Positions 1 through 11,689 of a DNA stretch of 64,000 nt are shown piece by piece. The position numbers and the translations under genes are program-made. This stretch comes from Diphasiastrum complanatum (Eukaryota; Streptophyta; Lycopodiopsida; Lycopodiales; Lycopodiaceae), in the NCBI GenBank assembly GCA_029204225.1, contig CM055108.1, forward strand, positions 13,701,955 through 13,765,954. Direction: 5' to 3'. Numbering within the stretch: position 1 is the first letter of the stretch; every line of letters begins with the position of its first letter. Below the pieces are notes generated by a model, which saw only the letters and a program-made list of their open reading frames with translations, did no database searches and was not told the DNA's origin.

Positions 1-1390
1 GTAAATGATGCTGACCAGCATGAGTAAAGGAAAGTGTCTGCTGAGAGAGATCCACAGCAACAGTACCAAGTGAAGAGAACCAGTCGTATGCCATATGGAG
101 ATCTACTGGAGAAGCCAAAGCATCTGAAACCGTAGACCCATGAATAATATCGAAATAAGGAGCATAGGCGACAACATCTATAGCATGGCGCTCAGGAACA
201 CGAGTAGCATCAAAGTACTCAACAACAATATCAAAGCATGGAACAACATCATCAATAGTATCACATCATGCTATATCAGTATCAAGGACCATATCAGCCG
301 CAACCTGTATATGTGAATCAACATCAGTAGGAACCTGTATATGTGACTCTGACTCACTATGGGATACAATGACGAGCTCAGGTAGATCAATAACTATCTC
401 AAGTAGATCAGGCAACTCGCTCAAACTGTGTGATATAGGATCCTGAAGGTCAGCAAACTCTGCAGACGTGTAACGTCGGACAAAAGCAGGTGGAGGGGTC
501 GGAGGACGAGGAGATGAAGGGACAATGCAAGGAGCTGGAACTGAAGGGGCAGGTGTAGGGGAGGACATAGCGGGAAAAGATGAAGCAAAAGGAAGGGTGT
601 CAGAGTACTTGTGCTGTAAAGTACTGGCAAGAGACATCGCCTCAGCAAGTGTGGGAGGATGGAAGGAAGAAACATCGTAACGTAAGGCACCACGAAGCCC
701 AACAATATAACGAGAAATAAGCTCAGTGGCCGGTAGATCTATGAAAAGATAAGAAAGCTCCATAAACTGATCTGTATAAAAGCAAGGTCACTGATCTGAG
801 TGAGACTACGGAATGTATCGCATTTGCGGTCGAGCCACTGAGGATCAATCACAGCACGACGGAGGTCACGGCGAAAGGTATGCCATATATGGAGCCCTTC
901 CCGATTAGAATCAGCTCGATAAACTCGCCACCACGTGGCGGCACGTCCATCTAAGTATAAAGCAGCCAACTGGATCTTCTGAGGATCAGTCTTAGGGTAG
1001 ATCTGAAAATATGTGTCAAGCTTAGCAAACCAATTCTCTAATAAGTTCCCGTCAGAGGAACCGGAATAGGTAGCAAGTTGTACCCTATCACGAAGTCTCG
1101 AGCAAAGTGTGGCTCAGGAACGAGGGGACGTGGAAAGAAACCAGGAGGTGGGTTAGGTGGAATGAACGGTCCATCACCAGGCTGACTAATAGAAGAAGAT
1201 GGAAATCCAAATGGAGGGGGAGTCCCAAATGAAGGAAAGACAGGAGCTTTTCCAGGACCATGAGGCTGTAAAAAATCAATATGTAGCTGCATAGTAGCAA
1301 AGCCGGTCATAACTGTATCGAAGCGAAGAATGAGACCAGAAAGGGTATCATCCATGCGTCGAAACTCTTCAAATTCACTGAGAATTTACA
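1..1390 (-). mobile_element. Ty3/gypsy chromovirus gag-protease relic, family A
   Basis: Read on the reverse strand, three staggered frames (about 1355-1038, 1040-739 and 763-266) encode the same gag as the better copy at 60823-59438, with shared motifs DDTLSGLILRFD, ATWWRVYR and ALRYDVSSF. Single-base deletions near 1090 and 770 relative to that copy break the frame. The CCHC zinc knuckle is gone: after FADLQ the protein runs into unrelated residues to a stop at 266. Bases 1-110 resume family-A sequence in the protease C-terminus (DWFSSLGTVAVDL, matching DWFASLGAVTLDL near 59240). Similarity to family A ends near 1390, so the 5' LTR on the right is missing, and the pol end lies beyond the window. 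Not functional. Identification is by direct comparison within the window. Confidence 0.85.
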
Positions 1391-2092
1391 GTTGTAGGAA
1401 GTAGAATTCCTTTTGGAAGAAACTCGCTGGAAGAGAGATGTTCTACACTGATTTCAGAGAGTTTTGTATAGATTTCCCAGCGGAATTAGAGTAGGAATTA
1501 GTAGGCACCTCCATCGCTGTAAATTCAAAGACTTGCATCTGGTTTCCAGGTGAAATTTCAGTAGTTCTAAGCGATTTTGAAGCCATAAGAGAAGAACAGG
1601 GTCAGCGCTGCCAGTACTTCTGAAAATCCAGATTTTAGACAAAGTTTTGGGCCCCAACTTTAAAGATTTGGAGCAATAATACTTCTGCCAGATCAGCGAG
1701 CAGGGGGTTTCTGAAATTTCAGAATTCAGAAGTGCCTTTGGACTTCAAATTTGGCTTTTTGGGGACAAATTGGGGTGCTGTCAGACCAGCGAGGGGGGGA
1801 TAGCAAAAACTTTCAGATCTTTTTGCATTTTTTCCGCCTTCTACTCAAATTTCTCAGAGCCACAGGTCTGTTAGCAACCCAGCGAGCTATTTATTTCAAG
1901 CAACCGGAAAATTTGACGCCGTTTTGGAGCTTCAAACTGGGATTTTCCGGGATAGCAGGTCTGAAAATTTGGGTAAAAGAGCTGAGTGGGTTCCTCTTCG
2001 TATTTTCTTTGGAAGTACAGTCCTCGGAAACAGCTAAGTCATCTTTCCTTTCCCTTGTACCGTTGTAAATTAGTCTTTCTGACTTTTTTGTT
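1391..2092. other. Unassigned spacer, possible leader of the next gag fragment
   Basis: No coding sequence is recognised. The phrase cagaycagcgag followed by a G run occurs at about 1693 and 1785, with a related caacccagcgag near 1877, so part of this stretch is an old internal duplication. It may be the untranslated leader of the forward gag fragment that follows, but no primer site or LTR boundary was found. Confidence 0.3.
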
Positions 2093-2119
2093 TCAAAAGT
2101 TAAGGTACCTCTCTTTCAG

Positions 2120-2707
2120 TTCTGAAAATGACCACTCCTCAGGGACCTGATCAACCCCCGGAGAGAGGCATCGACGAGCTTGAAACAGAAGCCTTGGCTT
2201 ACAGTAAAGGGAAAGCCTCTGGAAATGGAAGAACAGGAACAATTCGTTGAAGAACTTGACAAATTGGTTACCAAGGAGCAGTTTCTCCACTTGGTATCAG
2301 AAGTGGACGAACTGAAGTTGGCATTAGCCAATTTCAAGTCCAGTGTGGACAACTCGTTCGCTGAACTCAAAAGCTTGATTTTGAGTTCCGCGAAAGGAAG
2401 CCTTCCCTCCACTTCTCAGTTATCCCCTTCTCCACTTCCATCAGTTTCGGGTGAGAATTTGCGGTCTCACCCCAATGTTTTTAAGAAATTAAAGCCTCCT
2501 ACTTTTATTGGGGAAGAGAAGGATAGAAATGCAGACATTCTACAAACCTTCCTCAGCAAATGGAAGAACATTCATGCTCTTAAACAGACCCCTGACCATT
2601 TGCAAGCAAATGAGGCCAGTCTTTCCTTAGAGCCTGTAATAGATCCTAACACCACAGTAGGGCAAACACTAACTGATCCACCCAACCTTGCCTACTTCCT
2701 GGTATAG
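2120..2707 (+). pseudogene. Ty3/gypsy gag N-terminal fragment
   Basis: An open frame on the forward strand (ATG at 2180) contains an N-terminal heptad-like coiled coil (VEELDKLVTKEQFLHLV), a Ser/Pro linker, then LKPPTFIGEEKDRNADIL. The last segment resembles the start of the retrotransposon gag domain and parallels the PPPVKVFKGEKKDRN segment of the gag at 54768. The gag core and zinc knuckle are absent: the sequence leaves the homologous region after about residue 140 and stops at 2707. It is a truncated, non-functional gag. The family is inferred from within-window comparison only. Confidence 0.5.
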
Positions 2708-3070
2708 AGTAAGCCCCTCCTAGCCCAGTGTGAGGACTGGTAGCATGCTACTGCCAAGTTACGGCCACGTGGCACTGACGTGGCCGACTGCACGTCGGGA
2801 CCCAACTGGGGGCCCTATCCTGCTGACAGGGTCCCTAGGCTGTGTTAGGCCCGCCATGGCTATGGACCGTGCTGGGGCACACTACTCAAACTGTCTTGCC
2901 CTGTTGGTCATGTACGCTGGACATGACCCTGACTGTGGTATCTGACCTATAAAAGTGCTGAGTGGAAATCTCGACGTTTTCTCGAGAATCCGACGGAGTA
3001 AGCAACAAAACGGTGGAATTTTGGAATTTTCTTCCCGTTGGAAATAATTTTTGAATTGCAATCGATTGTG
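2708..3070 (+). promoter_or_regulatory. GC-rich LTR-like segment with TATA box
   Basis: This block is clearly more GC-rich than its surroundings. It carries an inverted repeat ggccacg/cgtggcc (2762-2785) containing a G-box, and a TATA-like element tataaaag at about 2948. That layout resembles the U3/R part of a plant LTR, but no matching second LTR, primer site or polypurine tract is visible, so the assignment is tentative. Confidence 0.3.
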
Positions 3071-3835
3071 TGGTAAGTGCACTACCAGGCTCATAATCGG
3101 TTCGTTTTTGTGCTTTTCGAATTAGTTTCCTGGAAGAAATTCTGTATCAATTCTGTTATTGCCGATTACTCTGTGGATAGCATCTTTGTGAAAGCAACGG
3201 TTACTTTATTGGTTGCTGGATTTTTTCTACGGTTTCTTGTTCTTCTTATGAATGGTTACTGTATTTCGAATGTTGTCTATTGCCTGTTTGGAAGCCGGTT
3301 TGGTTTTAAATCGGTGGGAATAGGCTGTGATAGAAGCAAAAATACTCTATTATGTTGCCTGTTGAGTGTTGGTGATGTTTGACAGGATTGCATGGTTGCT
3401 CTCTGTGAAAGTACAGGCTTATGCTTCATTTTCCAGCAACCTAACAGTTCTTTGCAGGGTCAGGAGCCTGTAAAACCATTCTGGAGGATAGTTGGGTTCA
3501 GATCTGATAACAATTTGTTGTGTAATTGTAATAGCTTGCAAAACTAGGTTTTCCTGGAAAATTTTGGCAGCATAACTACTAGTTTTTAGGCACAGTGAAG
3601 CAAAACCCTGCAAAATCTTGTTTTGAAACCTTGCTTATGCTTAAATCTAGTAAAAAAAAGTAAAGCAATCTGTAAAACGCTGTGAAGGCAGAGGTAATCT
3701 GCAAAGAACAGCAGATGTTTATGCCTTGCTACTTCCTGCAATCTAAAGAAAGGAAAAACTGTGAAAAAAACTCTGTATTCATGCTGGAAAATCTGTGGCC
3801 AGCTGTCCTCCAATGCACCCTGAAACATGCAAATG
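3071..3835. other. Unassigned AT-rich spacer
   Basis: Short open frames on both strands have no recognisable motif. I see no RNA gene or repeat structure. It separates the LTR-like block from the reverse-strand gag relic. Confidence 0.4.
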
Positions 3836-3849
3836 TCATGCACTGTGTG

Positions 3850-4260
3850 TGTGGTATTGCCACTGTGCTAACTTATGATCAAAAAGCGGCACCTTGGCCA
3901 AAGAGTCCAAGAACTCTTGGACATAACCGTCCAGTTCTCGGCTGCCCATTTTGCAGTTGATAAACCGAATATACAACTCGGAATCGTCTATCGTGACAAA
4001 AGCTTTCCGGAATTCCGTCAGGAATCCAGCCCAAGTCACCGGTTTCGTGGAATGTTCCCTCCACCAAGAGGAGGCTTTGCCTTCCAGAAACAATAGAACC
4101 GATGATATTCGTTTATCCTCTGGGACGTTGTGCAAGTTAAAATAGCTTGTCCAACGGTTTATCCAGTCTTCAACAACTTCCGGGCGTATGACATGAGTGT
4201 CAAGTATCAATTGTGAAGAATTACCAAAAATTGGCAAATCTAGCTTGATCAAAAACCATG
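3850..4260 (-). pseudogene. Ty3/gypsy gag capsid fragment
   Basis: On the reverse strand the frame encodes a retrotransposon gag capsid segment: VVEDWINRWTSYFNLHNVP, then ISSVLLFLEGKASSWWREH, then a TWAGFLTEFRKAF segment. The LEGKASSWW pattern is the usual core of plant Ty3/gypsy gag. The frame runs out after DGYVQEFLDSLAKVP. Protease and pol do not follow on the left, so this is a truncated remnant. A primer-binding site lies upstream at 4471-4482, as expected for a reverse-strand element. Confidence 0.7.
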
Positions 4261-4470
4261 AAGAATAGTGTAAATTTTGTACATACTTGGGTTCCACACA
4301 TGTATGGCCTAAATTCCACGTGGAAACCGACCCCTAATGTAGGTTAGGTCAATTCAAGAGAGTTGGTCATGTCTATTTGGGGTCATCCCTACTTTATAGG
4401 ACCTACACCTAAGTTTAAGGTGAAAATTTGACCAACTAGCTACCTACCAAGGTAAATCCTGCTTAGACTG

Positions 4471-4482
4471 GCTCTGATACCA
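4471..4482 (-). other. Primer-binding site for initiator Met-tRNA
   Basis: The forward strand reads gctctgatacca, so the reverse strand is TGGTATCAGAGC, the standard plant LTR-retrotransposon primer site complementary to the 3' end of initiator tRNA-Met. It lies about 220 bp upstream of the gag fragment on the same strand. Confidence 0.8.
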
Positions 4483-4990
4483 ATATAAAGTCCTCAACAC
4501 AGGATTCTAGCCTAAGCATACCATACAAAGCAACCACACATGGGAACCGGTGGAGGTTAAACCAACCCAACCAAACCTAGATCGTACGGATCTAGCCCCC
4601 AAGCTATGGATCAATCAGGGTCATGGAAAGAGGAGTCACACCAGCAGCATGTAGCTAATCATCACAAATCAAGCATACACTAGTGAGAGCCCAGCAGGTA
4701 TACTTATACCCTCCAAGGCCCATGCACCACTAGTAGTACACTGTGACACCTCACTAGACACCTCTGCAGCCTATCTGGGCCACGTCATCCAGATCCCTAA
4801 TGACTCACTGATAGACCCATACCAACTCCACCACCATGTGTTTAGGCCTACAACCATTAATGATGACCATGTACACATAAGGGCCCCAATTCCCTTATAG
4901 TCACAATTAACTTACGGGTTGTTGGTCTACCGGTCCCTAGCGTGGACACGCTACCCGAGACCAGTCATGGGCATGACAAAAAGATTCTCG
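4483..4990 (-). mobile_element. Probable 5' LTR of the reverse-strand gypsy relic
   Basis: The LTR should begin next to the primer site and extend rightward. The segment contains no coding sequence. Its outer boundary is not defined because no second copy lies in the window, so the right coordinate is an estimate. Confidence 0.4.
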
Positions 4991-4999
4991 CAACCTAAT

Positions 5000-7140
5000 A
5001 ACCTATCCATGACAATATCAGTAATTGACTAAGGAAAGCGACCATAGTCACCATACACAGTTTCTCCTCTTAAAATTGCATTCTCTAGAGCATTCTCATG
5101 AAATTGGATGTATCTACTTGGTACTAGTCTTTCTATGACATGTCTAAATCTCAAAAGCCCATAAAAACACATTTTAAAAAACAAAAACCTAAACTGTTTC
5201 GAACCTGAACCTCTTGTTTCAAACACATTTCAAACATGTTTCAAAATGACATACGAAAATGGACCCATGAAACATTGCTCAGTAGGTGTTGCTAGACCCA
5301 AACCACTCAGTCTGTGTATGAATGTAAACTCTTCCAACCAAGTTTGGAAAAGGGGGTGTTTCATTGCCCATCAACTCACTTGCCAATGTTCAAAAATGCG
5401 CAGTAAGTATAAGGGTCAGGCAAAGGGTCTTGCAACTAGTCTAAAACGGCTCTAATGCCAGCTCTAAAACCAACAAATGCCACCTCTAACTCATGCCAAA
5501 TCTCCAACACCTTAAACTTAAGATAATTGATCACTTTGAATGTATAAATGTCAAAAGAATCTATAAGCCCTCATGTCAAAACGTTAGTACATTAATGCCT
5601 GCCATTTCAAATCTTGGATTGGGTCCATTGCAGAGTGTATGGGTAGAGTTGTTGACTGTCACCATAAAGGTGCAGGCTCGAATCCTGACCAGTGTGTAGT
5701 CACACGTAAATGGTATTGCCAAGTTGTATATGTTATATATAACAACCACTAGTTGCTTAACATGTACTTGGATTGGTGAAATATTTAGCAGCATCCTAGG
5801 ACTTCTCTATCAGCAGAAGACTTGAAAGACTACTTTTCCTCTGTATCCGGGTGACAAGGATCCATGAAGACCTTCTTCACTCATACCGGTTTGTATTCAG
5901 AACCCACCTCACAAAATTCCTGCATTCACGATCTTGTCGCATAGTCCAACACAAGCTGCTACAAATCTCGCATCTTTACTGTTCTCATTTAACAAAGCTA
6001 CCTCTTCCAGGAGCGTCTTTTCTCATCTCCAAACTCCAAACTACAGGGGAAAAGCAACAAACATCCAGCAAGCACTTTCTGTTCACCACATGTGGGCGCT
6101 CCAGCAAGGGAGCACCCTTGGAAGGGAAGGGACAGACAGGAAAATGGCAGGCGCATCATAGCACCTATCTGAAATCTGATGGATTGGTTGGGATTGTGGC
6201 CACCAGTGCGAAAAAGACCAGGATAAGTTCAAAGATGCAAACCACTAGTCAAAAACAACAGGCTGACTTCGCATGTCAGATACTCGGCCGAATAACCAGT
6301 AATCACAAATTCTTGAGCATTTACAGCAACGTTCACGATTAATATCTCGATGATCAAACAATGAAGTAAAATAACATATATCTATATGTATATGTTTAAA
6401 ATTACATGGATAAACAAATGATCTTGGCAATCGCTTAGAATGTGCGCTTACTGAACAAAAGAAGATCCTTCAGAGGAATTATTATGAAGCTCTGAGACTA
6501 AACGGCAGAGCTGAAACTTGATGACAGAGAAAAGAAGACGAGTTTAAGAATTACGTGAATGCAGGCAAGTAAAGCTTGCAGATGCTGCAAATGTGTGCAG
6601 CTGCGCAGAGTCAGAAAAGTGTTGCAGGCCACTGATGAGAAGGCGATCGTATTGCACGAGCTCCCTGACTGGATCCAGGAAAAGATGGGCAGACGAAGAG
6701 AGGTGCATGCCATATGTTATCGATAGGCCTCCAGCAGGGAAGGTGCTTATGGTTGGACACCCTCCCAAGGAACGTTCTGTGGGCAAAGTCAGCTAGAGAG
6801 TAGGAAGAATTGACATTTTCATACAACCCATCTTCCTAGAAAATCCTTTGATTGGAACATTTATTCCTAGCTTTATGAGAAAACTTCCTATTTTCATTGA
6901 TTGATAAAAGATCTGCAAATCCATCCGAGTACAAAGCAAAGCATGAAAGTATAAAGGACATAAAGAAAATGGAGATACTGTATATCAACTATAGCAAAGC
7001 AAAACTCTTGAAAAGTAGCTATTAAAAGTCTATTGTTTGATGTAAGTTTAGGTAGTGCAGAAAGCTGAGAAACAAGTGTTTTTGCAACTATGGCACGTCG
7101 AAGTACTGCAAGTGCTTGAATGCATTGTAAATTGGTAGAA
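5000..7140. other. Unassigned region
   Basis: No convincing gene. Several frames of 60-160 codons lack recognisable domains. The only structured item is a tRNA-like segment at 5620-5700, listed separately. Confidence 0.35.
5620..5700 (+). repeat. tRNA-like segment, possible SINE head
   Basis: A box-A-like tgggtagagttg (5640-5651) is followed by a near-consensus RNA polymerase III box B, ggctcgaatcc (5675-5685). The spacing is about nine bases shorter than in a true tRNA, and acceptor-stem pairing was not found, so this is not a functional tRNA. A tRNA-derived SINE head or tRNA relic is plausible. No poly(A) or T-rich SINE tail was identified. Confidence 0.3.
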
Positions 7141-7142
7141 AC

Positions 7143-7601
7143 TCATTGACGATAGTAGGACATAATGATAAATAAAGGTGATGCACCACATCTTTGGAGT
7201 TGCACTAAAAATCTTGCATAAGTTGATAGAAAATCATCGAATTTCTTATGCAAGCACCCGTAAGTTTCCAAAGCAAAAGGAATAAAGTCTTCTCTAGGAG
7301 TGCGATGACAATAATCTCGCTCTTTGTCTTCAGTTGCATGAGAAGCAGCAACACCTTGGGTACTTGAAACTCGACAAAGGAGGTCTGGCCATGAAAGATC
7401 AGCAATAACAACATCTCCAAGGGTGAAAACCCCCCTCGTACGAGAGAACAAAGTCAACCCAACGACGAGACGACTGTGAGTTAGACACAAGCAAGATGTG
7501 ATCAGTTTGTTCCCGGACAACATGAAAGCTGTATTCATGTGTAATAGATGCAAGTATGTCACGAATGGACTCGTAATAGTCATGGTAAAAGGACAACGCA
7601 T
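7143..7601 (-). pseudogene. Reverse-transcriptase-associated C-terminal remnant
   Basis: The reverse-strand frame contains GDVVIADLSWPDLLCRV, then GVAASHATEDKERDY, then FIPFALETYGCLHKKFDDFL. To my knowledge this pattern (GDV..D...DL..R, GVA, KE..Y, F.P.A.E..GCLH..FD.FL) recurs at the end of plant proteins usually labelled reverse-transcriptase-like. The first ~60 residues look unrelated and the RT core is absent. Treat as a fragment of a non-LTR or similar element; the assignment rests on recalled motif similarity. Confidence 0.35.
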
Positions 7602-7802
7602 AGGATGAGTGCGAAGAGAATCAATAGAGAAAGACTGAAACAGCTACTACAACTCAATTTATAGCTGCAAACATGTCATAGAGCAAAATTTGTAGAACAC
7701 TTGATCAGACAAATCTCGATTCTACTAACAAAGTGCGCAGTTTACTTGACAAAGGATGAGAAAGAAATGAACGCGAATTTGAAACATTTCTATTCATGAC
7801 CA

Positions 7803-7996
7803 ACTCGAAAGATTCGCGAAGGATTTGTGAAATTTATCTTGGAGTCAACTCGAAAGATTCGCGAAACAGTTTTTTGTAGAAGCTCGTGGCTTTCTTGTTG
7901 AAGCTCGAAAGATTCGCGAACAGAATCTTGTCACAAAATATTATGTTTCTTGTTCAAACCTCAGATGTTGCAAAATTGTCGCGAACAATTCGCGAA
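7803..7996. repeat. Array of CTCGAAAGATTCGCGAA motifs
   Basis: The 17-mer ctcgaaagattcgcgaa occurs at 7804-7820, 7849-7865 and 7904-7920. A fourth, diverged site contains ttcgcgaa at 7989-7996, and another lone octamer is at 8489-8496. TTCGCGAA is a perfect palindrome and CG-rich in an AT-rich setting. The spacings (45 and 55 bp) are too irregular for a simple tandem satellite. It resembles E2F-type half-sites, but function is unknown. Confidence 0.7.
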
Positions 7997-8288
7997 AGCT
8001 CACCTGTCGTGGCCTTAGAATTGGCCCATAAGTAAAAATGTAGGCAACGCCGAGCACAATTTTGATGTACTCAAAAATATTTTGACTAATAGAACAAGCT
8101 CTTTGTTTTTCAGGGATGGTCAGCCTTAGTCCAAGATTGATGAGGTCTGCTGTCACACGAGAAAAGTCGACAACTCGAAAAAAAAAATTTGAAATCGCAT
8201 CACTTGGACTGTCAGTGGCAAAAAGATCCAGAGGAATCGACACTTCGATAATATAGCGGTTGTTCAGAATATTGGGAGAAAGCATCAA
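7941..8288 (-). other. Unrecognised 115-codon open frame
   Basis: The frame encodes a mixed hydrophobic/charged protein with no domain I recognise. It lies between the RT-associated remnant and an RNase H-integrase relic on the same strand, so it could be element-derived leader sequence. Coding status is doubtful. Confidence 0.15.
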
Positions 8289-8689
8289 AAGTTAGACACT
8301 GAAACGGGAGATCGGAAATACAAACACAGGAGTGTAGTAATTTGTATGGAAAAAAACTCGGTATTATGGTATTTACTGAAAAAGGACCGATAAATGAAAA
8401 TGTGAAGTTAAGGCCAACTTGCCCCCCCCAACCTTAGCAAGCATAAAGTTTTTCATAAAAAGTTGAGAATATTACCAAAATTTCACTTTTCGCGAAATGG
8501 AAAACAACTGTTGGATGAGTAAGAAAATGAGTATGCAGTAATGGCTTGATAGCCCTTCAACATTAGGCACATGGAAAATAGCTAATGAAATGTCATCTTT
8601 TTAATGGTTGGCAATGGTTGACATTATGGGCAATCAATGACAAAAACCACCTTCTTGCAAGTGTCAAAAATTAAGTGGCGGGTACAGAG

Positions 8690-9345
8690 GCAATCATCTA
8701 AAGGCAAAAGAGAAAAAGGAGCCCATGATAATAGGCCAACTTTGAAGGAGACCGCCAGGTTTTTCACGGGAATACTTGTTACGAAGGCAAAAATCACAAG
8801 TATGAATAAGGTGAGAAAGCTCACGCTTCATGGAAGGCCAATAAAAATGTTCTTTCAAACGGAACAAGGACTTCTGAAAACCAAAATGGCCACCAACAGG
8901 AGAGGAATGGGCATCAAGAAGGAGCTGTGGACGTATGTCGAGAGTGCTGGGAATACATAACGAACCATAGTGAAACAAACGATGATTAACAATGGAATAA
9001 ACCTGGTGAGGGTGAGAGGAAGGACGAGAGGCAGACGACATAACATCACGAAAGTCTGGACATGTGGCATAAGCCTGAGGAAGATCATCATACCAAGAGT
9101 GGGGAGACGTAACAAGACTGTAAGTAAGAGCAGGTAAACGAGAAAAAGCATCAGCAGCAGCGTTACTTTTACCACGCTTATAATGAATATCAAAATGAAA
9201 GGACTGTAAAAACTGAAGCCAACGGTACTGACGATCACTAAGATCTTTTATAACGAAGTGACTGGTAATCAGTAAAAACATCAAACGGAACACGATACAG
9301 ATAATGACGCCACTTCTTTATCATTTTGGATCTTCGGGGTACTGG
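8690..9345 (-). pseudogene. Ty3/gypsy RNase H to integrase zinc-finger relic
   Basis: Read on the reverse strand: the end of RNase H (VPFDVFTDYQSLR, then after a one-base frameshift near 9245 DRQYRWLQFLQSF and NAAADAFSRLP), then the integrase N-terminal HHCC region with GGHFGFQKSLFRLKEHFYW and CDFC. This order is diagnostic of Ty3/gypsy pol. The RT domain is missing on the right and the integrase core on the left: the frame leaves homology after GGLLQSWP. Non-functional. Confidence 0.8.
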
Positions 9346-9489
9346 TTGTAGTGTTAATGGATGTTAGAGTTAGATGTGGATCTTCCATACATGCTGAATT
9401 CTGAGATATGTTATCGCTCTCACGGGATCGAACTCCTCGTGACAATCATCTTCATCTCCTTGATGCTTGTGTGCTTGGATCTTGGATTG

Positions 9490-9712
9490 AGGATAGAATA
9501 GAAAACGATCCCACTACCCCTGTCAACTACTACCCAAATGGCATCATGACCCTTCCCAGATTTGGGAAGTCTGACCACAAAATCCATGGAAATACTTTCC
9601 CACTTCTTGTTGGGAATTTCCAACAGATGTGGCAGACCAGCTGCTTTGAGTCTCTCCATTTTATTTACTTGGTGGACAACGTGACATCTTTCGCAGTTTA
9701 TCTCACACTGGT
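9490..9712 (-). pseudogene. Ty3/gypsy integrase fragment
   Basis: The reverse strand encodes CERCHVVHQVNK, then KAAGLPHLLEIPNKKWESIS and MDFVVRLPKSGKGHDAIWVV. These are the end of the integrase zinc finger and the start of the rve catalytic core, the first catalytic Asp being in the MDFV segment. It is truncated on both sides, and at about 9700 it abuts the forward-strand family-A gag head-to-head. Confidence 0.75.
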
Positions 9713-11680
9713 GACTTGGCTGCTTATACGACACAATTTACAGAGCTTTCCTATCTATTCCCAGATATTTCTACATTGGAGCTCATCTCTCGCTACGTTG
9801 CTGGTCTACGAGGTGCACTCAGGTATGATGTTTCTTCTTTTTTTCCATTCACTCTTTCTCACGCCATCTCCCTTGCTACTGCACTGCAGCACAAGTGCTC
9901 TCCCATCTCTTCCTCTATTTCTCATCCTTTGCGTCCTTTCACACGTCCTATTTTTTCCTCTCCATCCTCTGCTAGTCCCACATATGTCAGTTCACCTTCG
10001 TCCACTCTTCCTTCTGCACCACATCCTCCTATTTCTCCTCGTCCTATTTTTGTTCGTCACTACTCACAGCCTGAGATGTCTGAGATCCGTGAGAAGCGCT
10101 TATGTTTCAACTATAAGAGTCTTGATCATATTGCCCGTGATTGCCGATAGCCTGCCACTGCTACTGCCGTCTATTTCCATGATGTTGACACACCTGATGA
10201 TAGTCCTGATTCAGCCATATGCCTTCATATTCTTGATGATGACCCACCTATTGATCAGTTTGTCACACCCACTGAGCCTGTTCCAGATCCCCCTGATCTA
10301 GCTGTATGCCATGCTGAGCTTGCTTATGCTACTTGGGCCGGTAAGCCGGGTCCACACCATATCCATCTTTGCGTACGTATCACTGGTCGTGAGTTTATTG
10401 CCCTTGTTGACACGGGTAGCACTCACTCATTTTTCAACAGTCATATTACTACACGCATTCATGCTATGCCAGTCACTACGACGCATCCCCTGCATGTTGA
10501 GGTTGCCAGTGCACACTCTTTTCCTAGCACGCAGATGTATCAGCAACTTTCATATCGGATTGGAGACTTCCTTGGTCAGGCAGATTTTCATATTATTCCA
10601 ATTACACGATACGATCTTATCCTCGGTGCTGATTGGTTTGCGTCCCTTGGTGCGGTTACAGTAGACCTCCAGCAGCAGACATTGACATTCTCTCATGATG
10701 GTACTCAGCATATATTTTTCGGTATTGATTCTCGGCAGGACTATCAGCTTATTTCCGGGAAGCAATTCATACGAAGCCTCCCGAAGGCCCAGTGTGCGGC
10801 TATTCTTTCTGTTCAGCCAGTGCAGCCTATTGCGGATGCACCACCTTTGCCACAGGCATTTTCTGAACTGTTGCATGAATTCGAGCATGTTTTTAGAGAG
10901 TCGACTCAGTTACCACCTTTACGAGATGTCAACCACCATATAGACCTTGTTTCCTCTGCATCACCTCCTTCTCGTCCTCCTTTTCGCATGTCTATTGCTA
11001 AGCGCGAGGAAGTCCAGTGTCAGGTGTCTGATTTATTACGTCAAGACCTTATTGTTCCTAGCCACATTCCTTTTGGTGCTCCTATTTTACTTGTTGATAA
11101 GAAGGATGGTACTAAACGTCTATGTATAGATTATCGTGCTTTAAATAAACTTACTATCCGTAATCAGTACCCTTTCCCTCATATGGATGACCTGTTTGAC
11201 CAATTAGGCCAAGCCAAGATCTTTTCTAAACTTGTCCTCCATTCCGGTTATCACCAGATTCGTATGCATCCTCCTGATGAGCACAAGACAGCTTTCCGTA
11301 CCCACTTTGGTCTGTATAAGTTTCGTGTCCTTCCTTTTGGTGTTACCAATGGCCCGCCCACTTTTCAGAATGTCATGAATAACATCTTTCATCCTCTGCT
11401 TGGAAAGTGTGTCATTGTTTATTTTGACAATATCCTCATTTATAGCACCACTCTCTCTCTTCATGTTCAGCACGTTCATTCTGTTTTTATTTTGTTAGTT
11501 ACTCATCATCTGTATGCTAAACGTTCTAAATGTTCTTTTGTTGTTGTACAAATCGAGTTTTTGGGCTTCTTTGTTACTAATGGTACTATTCGTCTCGACC
11601 CTCGTAAGGTCCGTTCTATTCTTTCATGGCCTGTGCCTGCTGATGTTCATGATGTTCGTATGTTTCTTGGTCTTACTTGT
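9702..11680 (+). mobile_element. Chromovirus family-A gag-protease-RT fragment
   Basis: A single forward frame runs from mid-gag (TQFTELSYLFPDI) to RT with one in-frame TAG at 10148-10150, where the 57344-61868 copy has a Gln codon, consistent with a C-to-T change. Order: gag C-terminus; zinc knuckle CFNYKSLDHIARDC with its second Cys changed to Tyr; protease active site DTGSTHSF near 10414; protease body with LGADWFASLG; RT with [20 protein letters not shown] and LPFGVTNGP. Both RT catalytic Asp positions are altered: FSKLVLHSGYHQI (Asp to Val) and VYFDNILIYS (second Asp to Asn). Homology ends after MFLGLT at about 11670. The copy is catalytically dead and lacks RNase H, integrase and LTRs. 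Confidence 0.9.
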
Positions 11681-11689
11681 GGAGCTGGT

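Noticed and set aside
7803-7996. CRISPR-like array from regularly spaced 17-mers
   Set aside because: Only three full units, unequal spacing and a plant context; no CRISPR features.
9408-10301. 297-codon forward frame rich in Leu/Pro/Ser
   Set aside because: Overlaps the real gag-protease frame in another phase and the reverse-strand integrase fragment; it has no motif.
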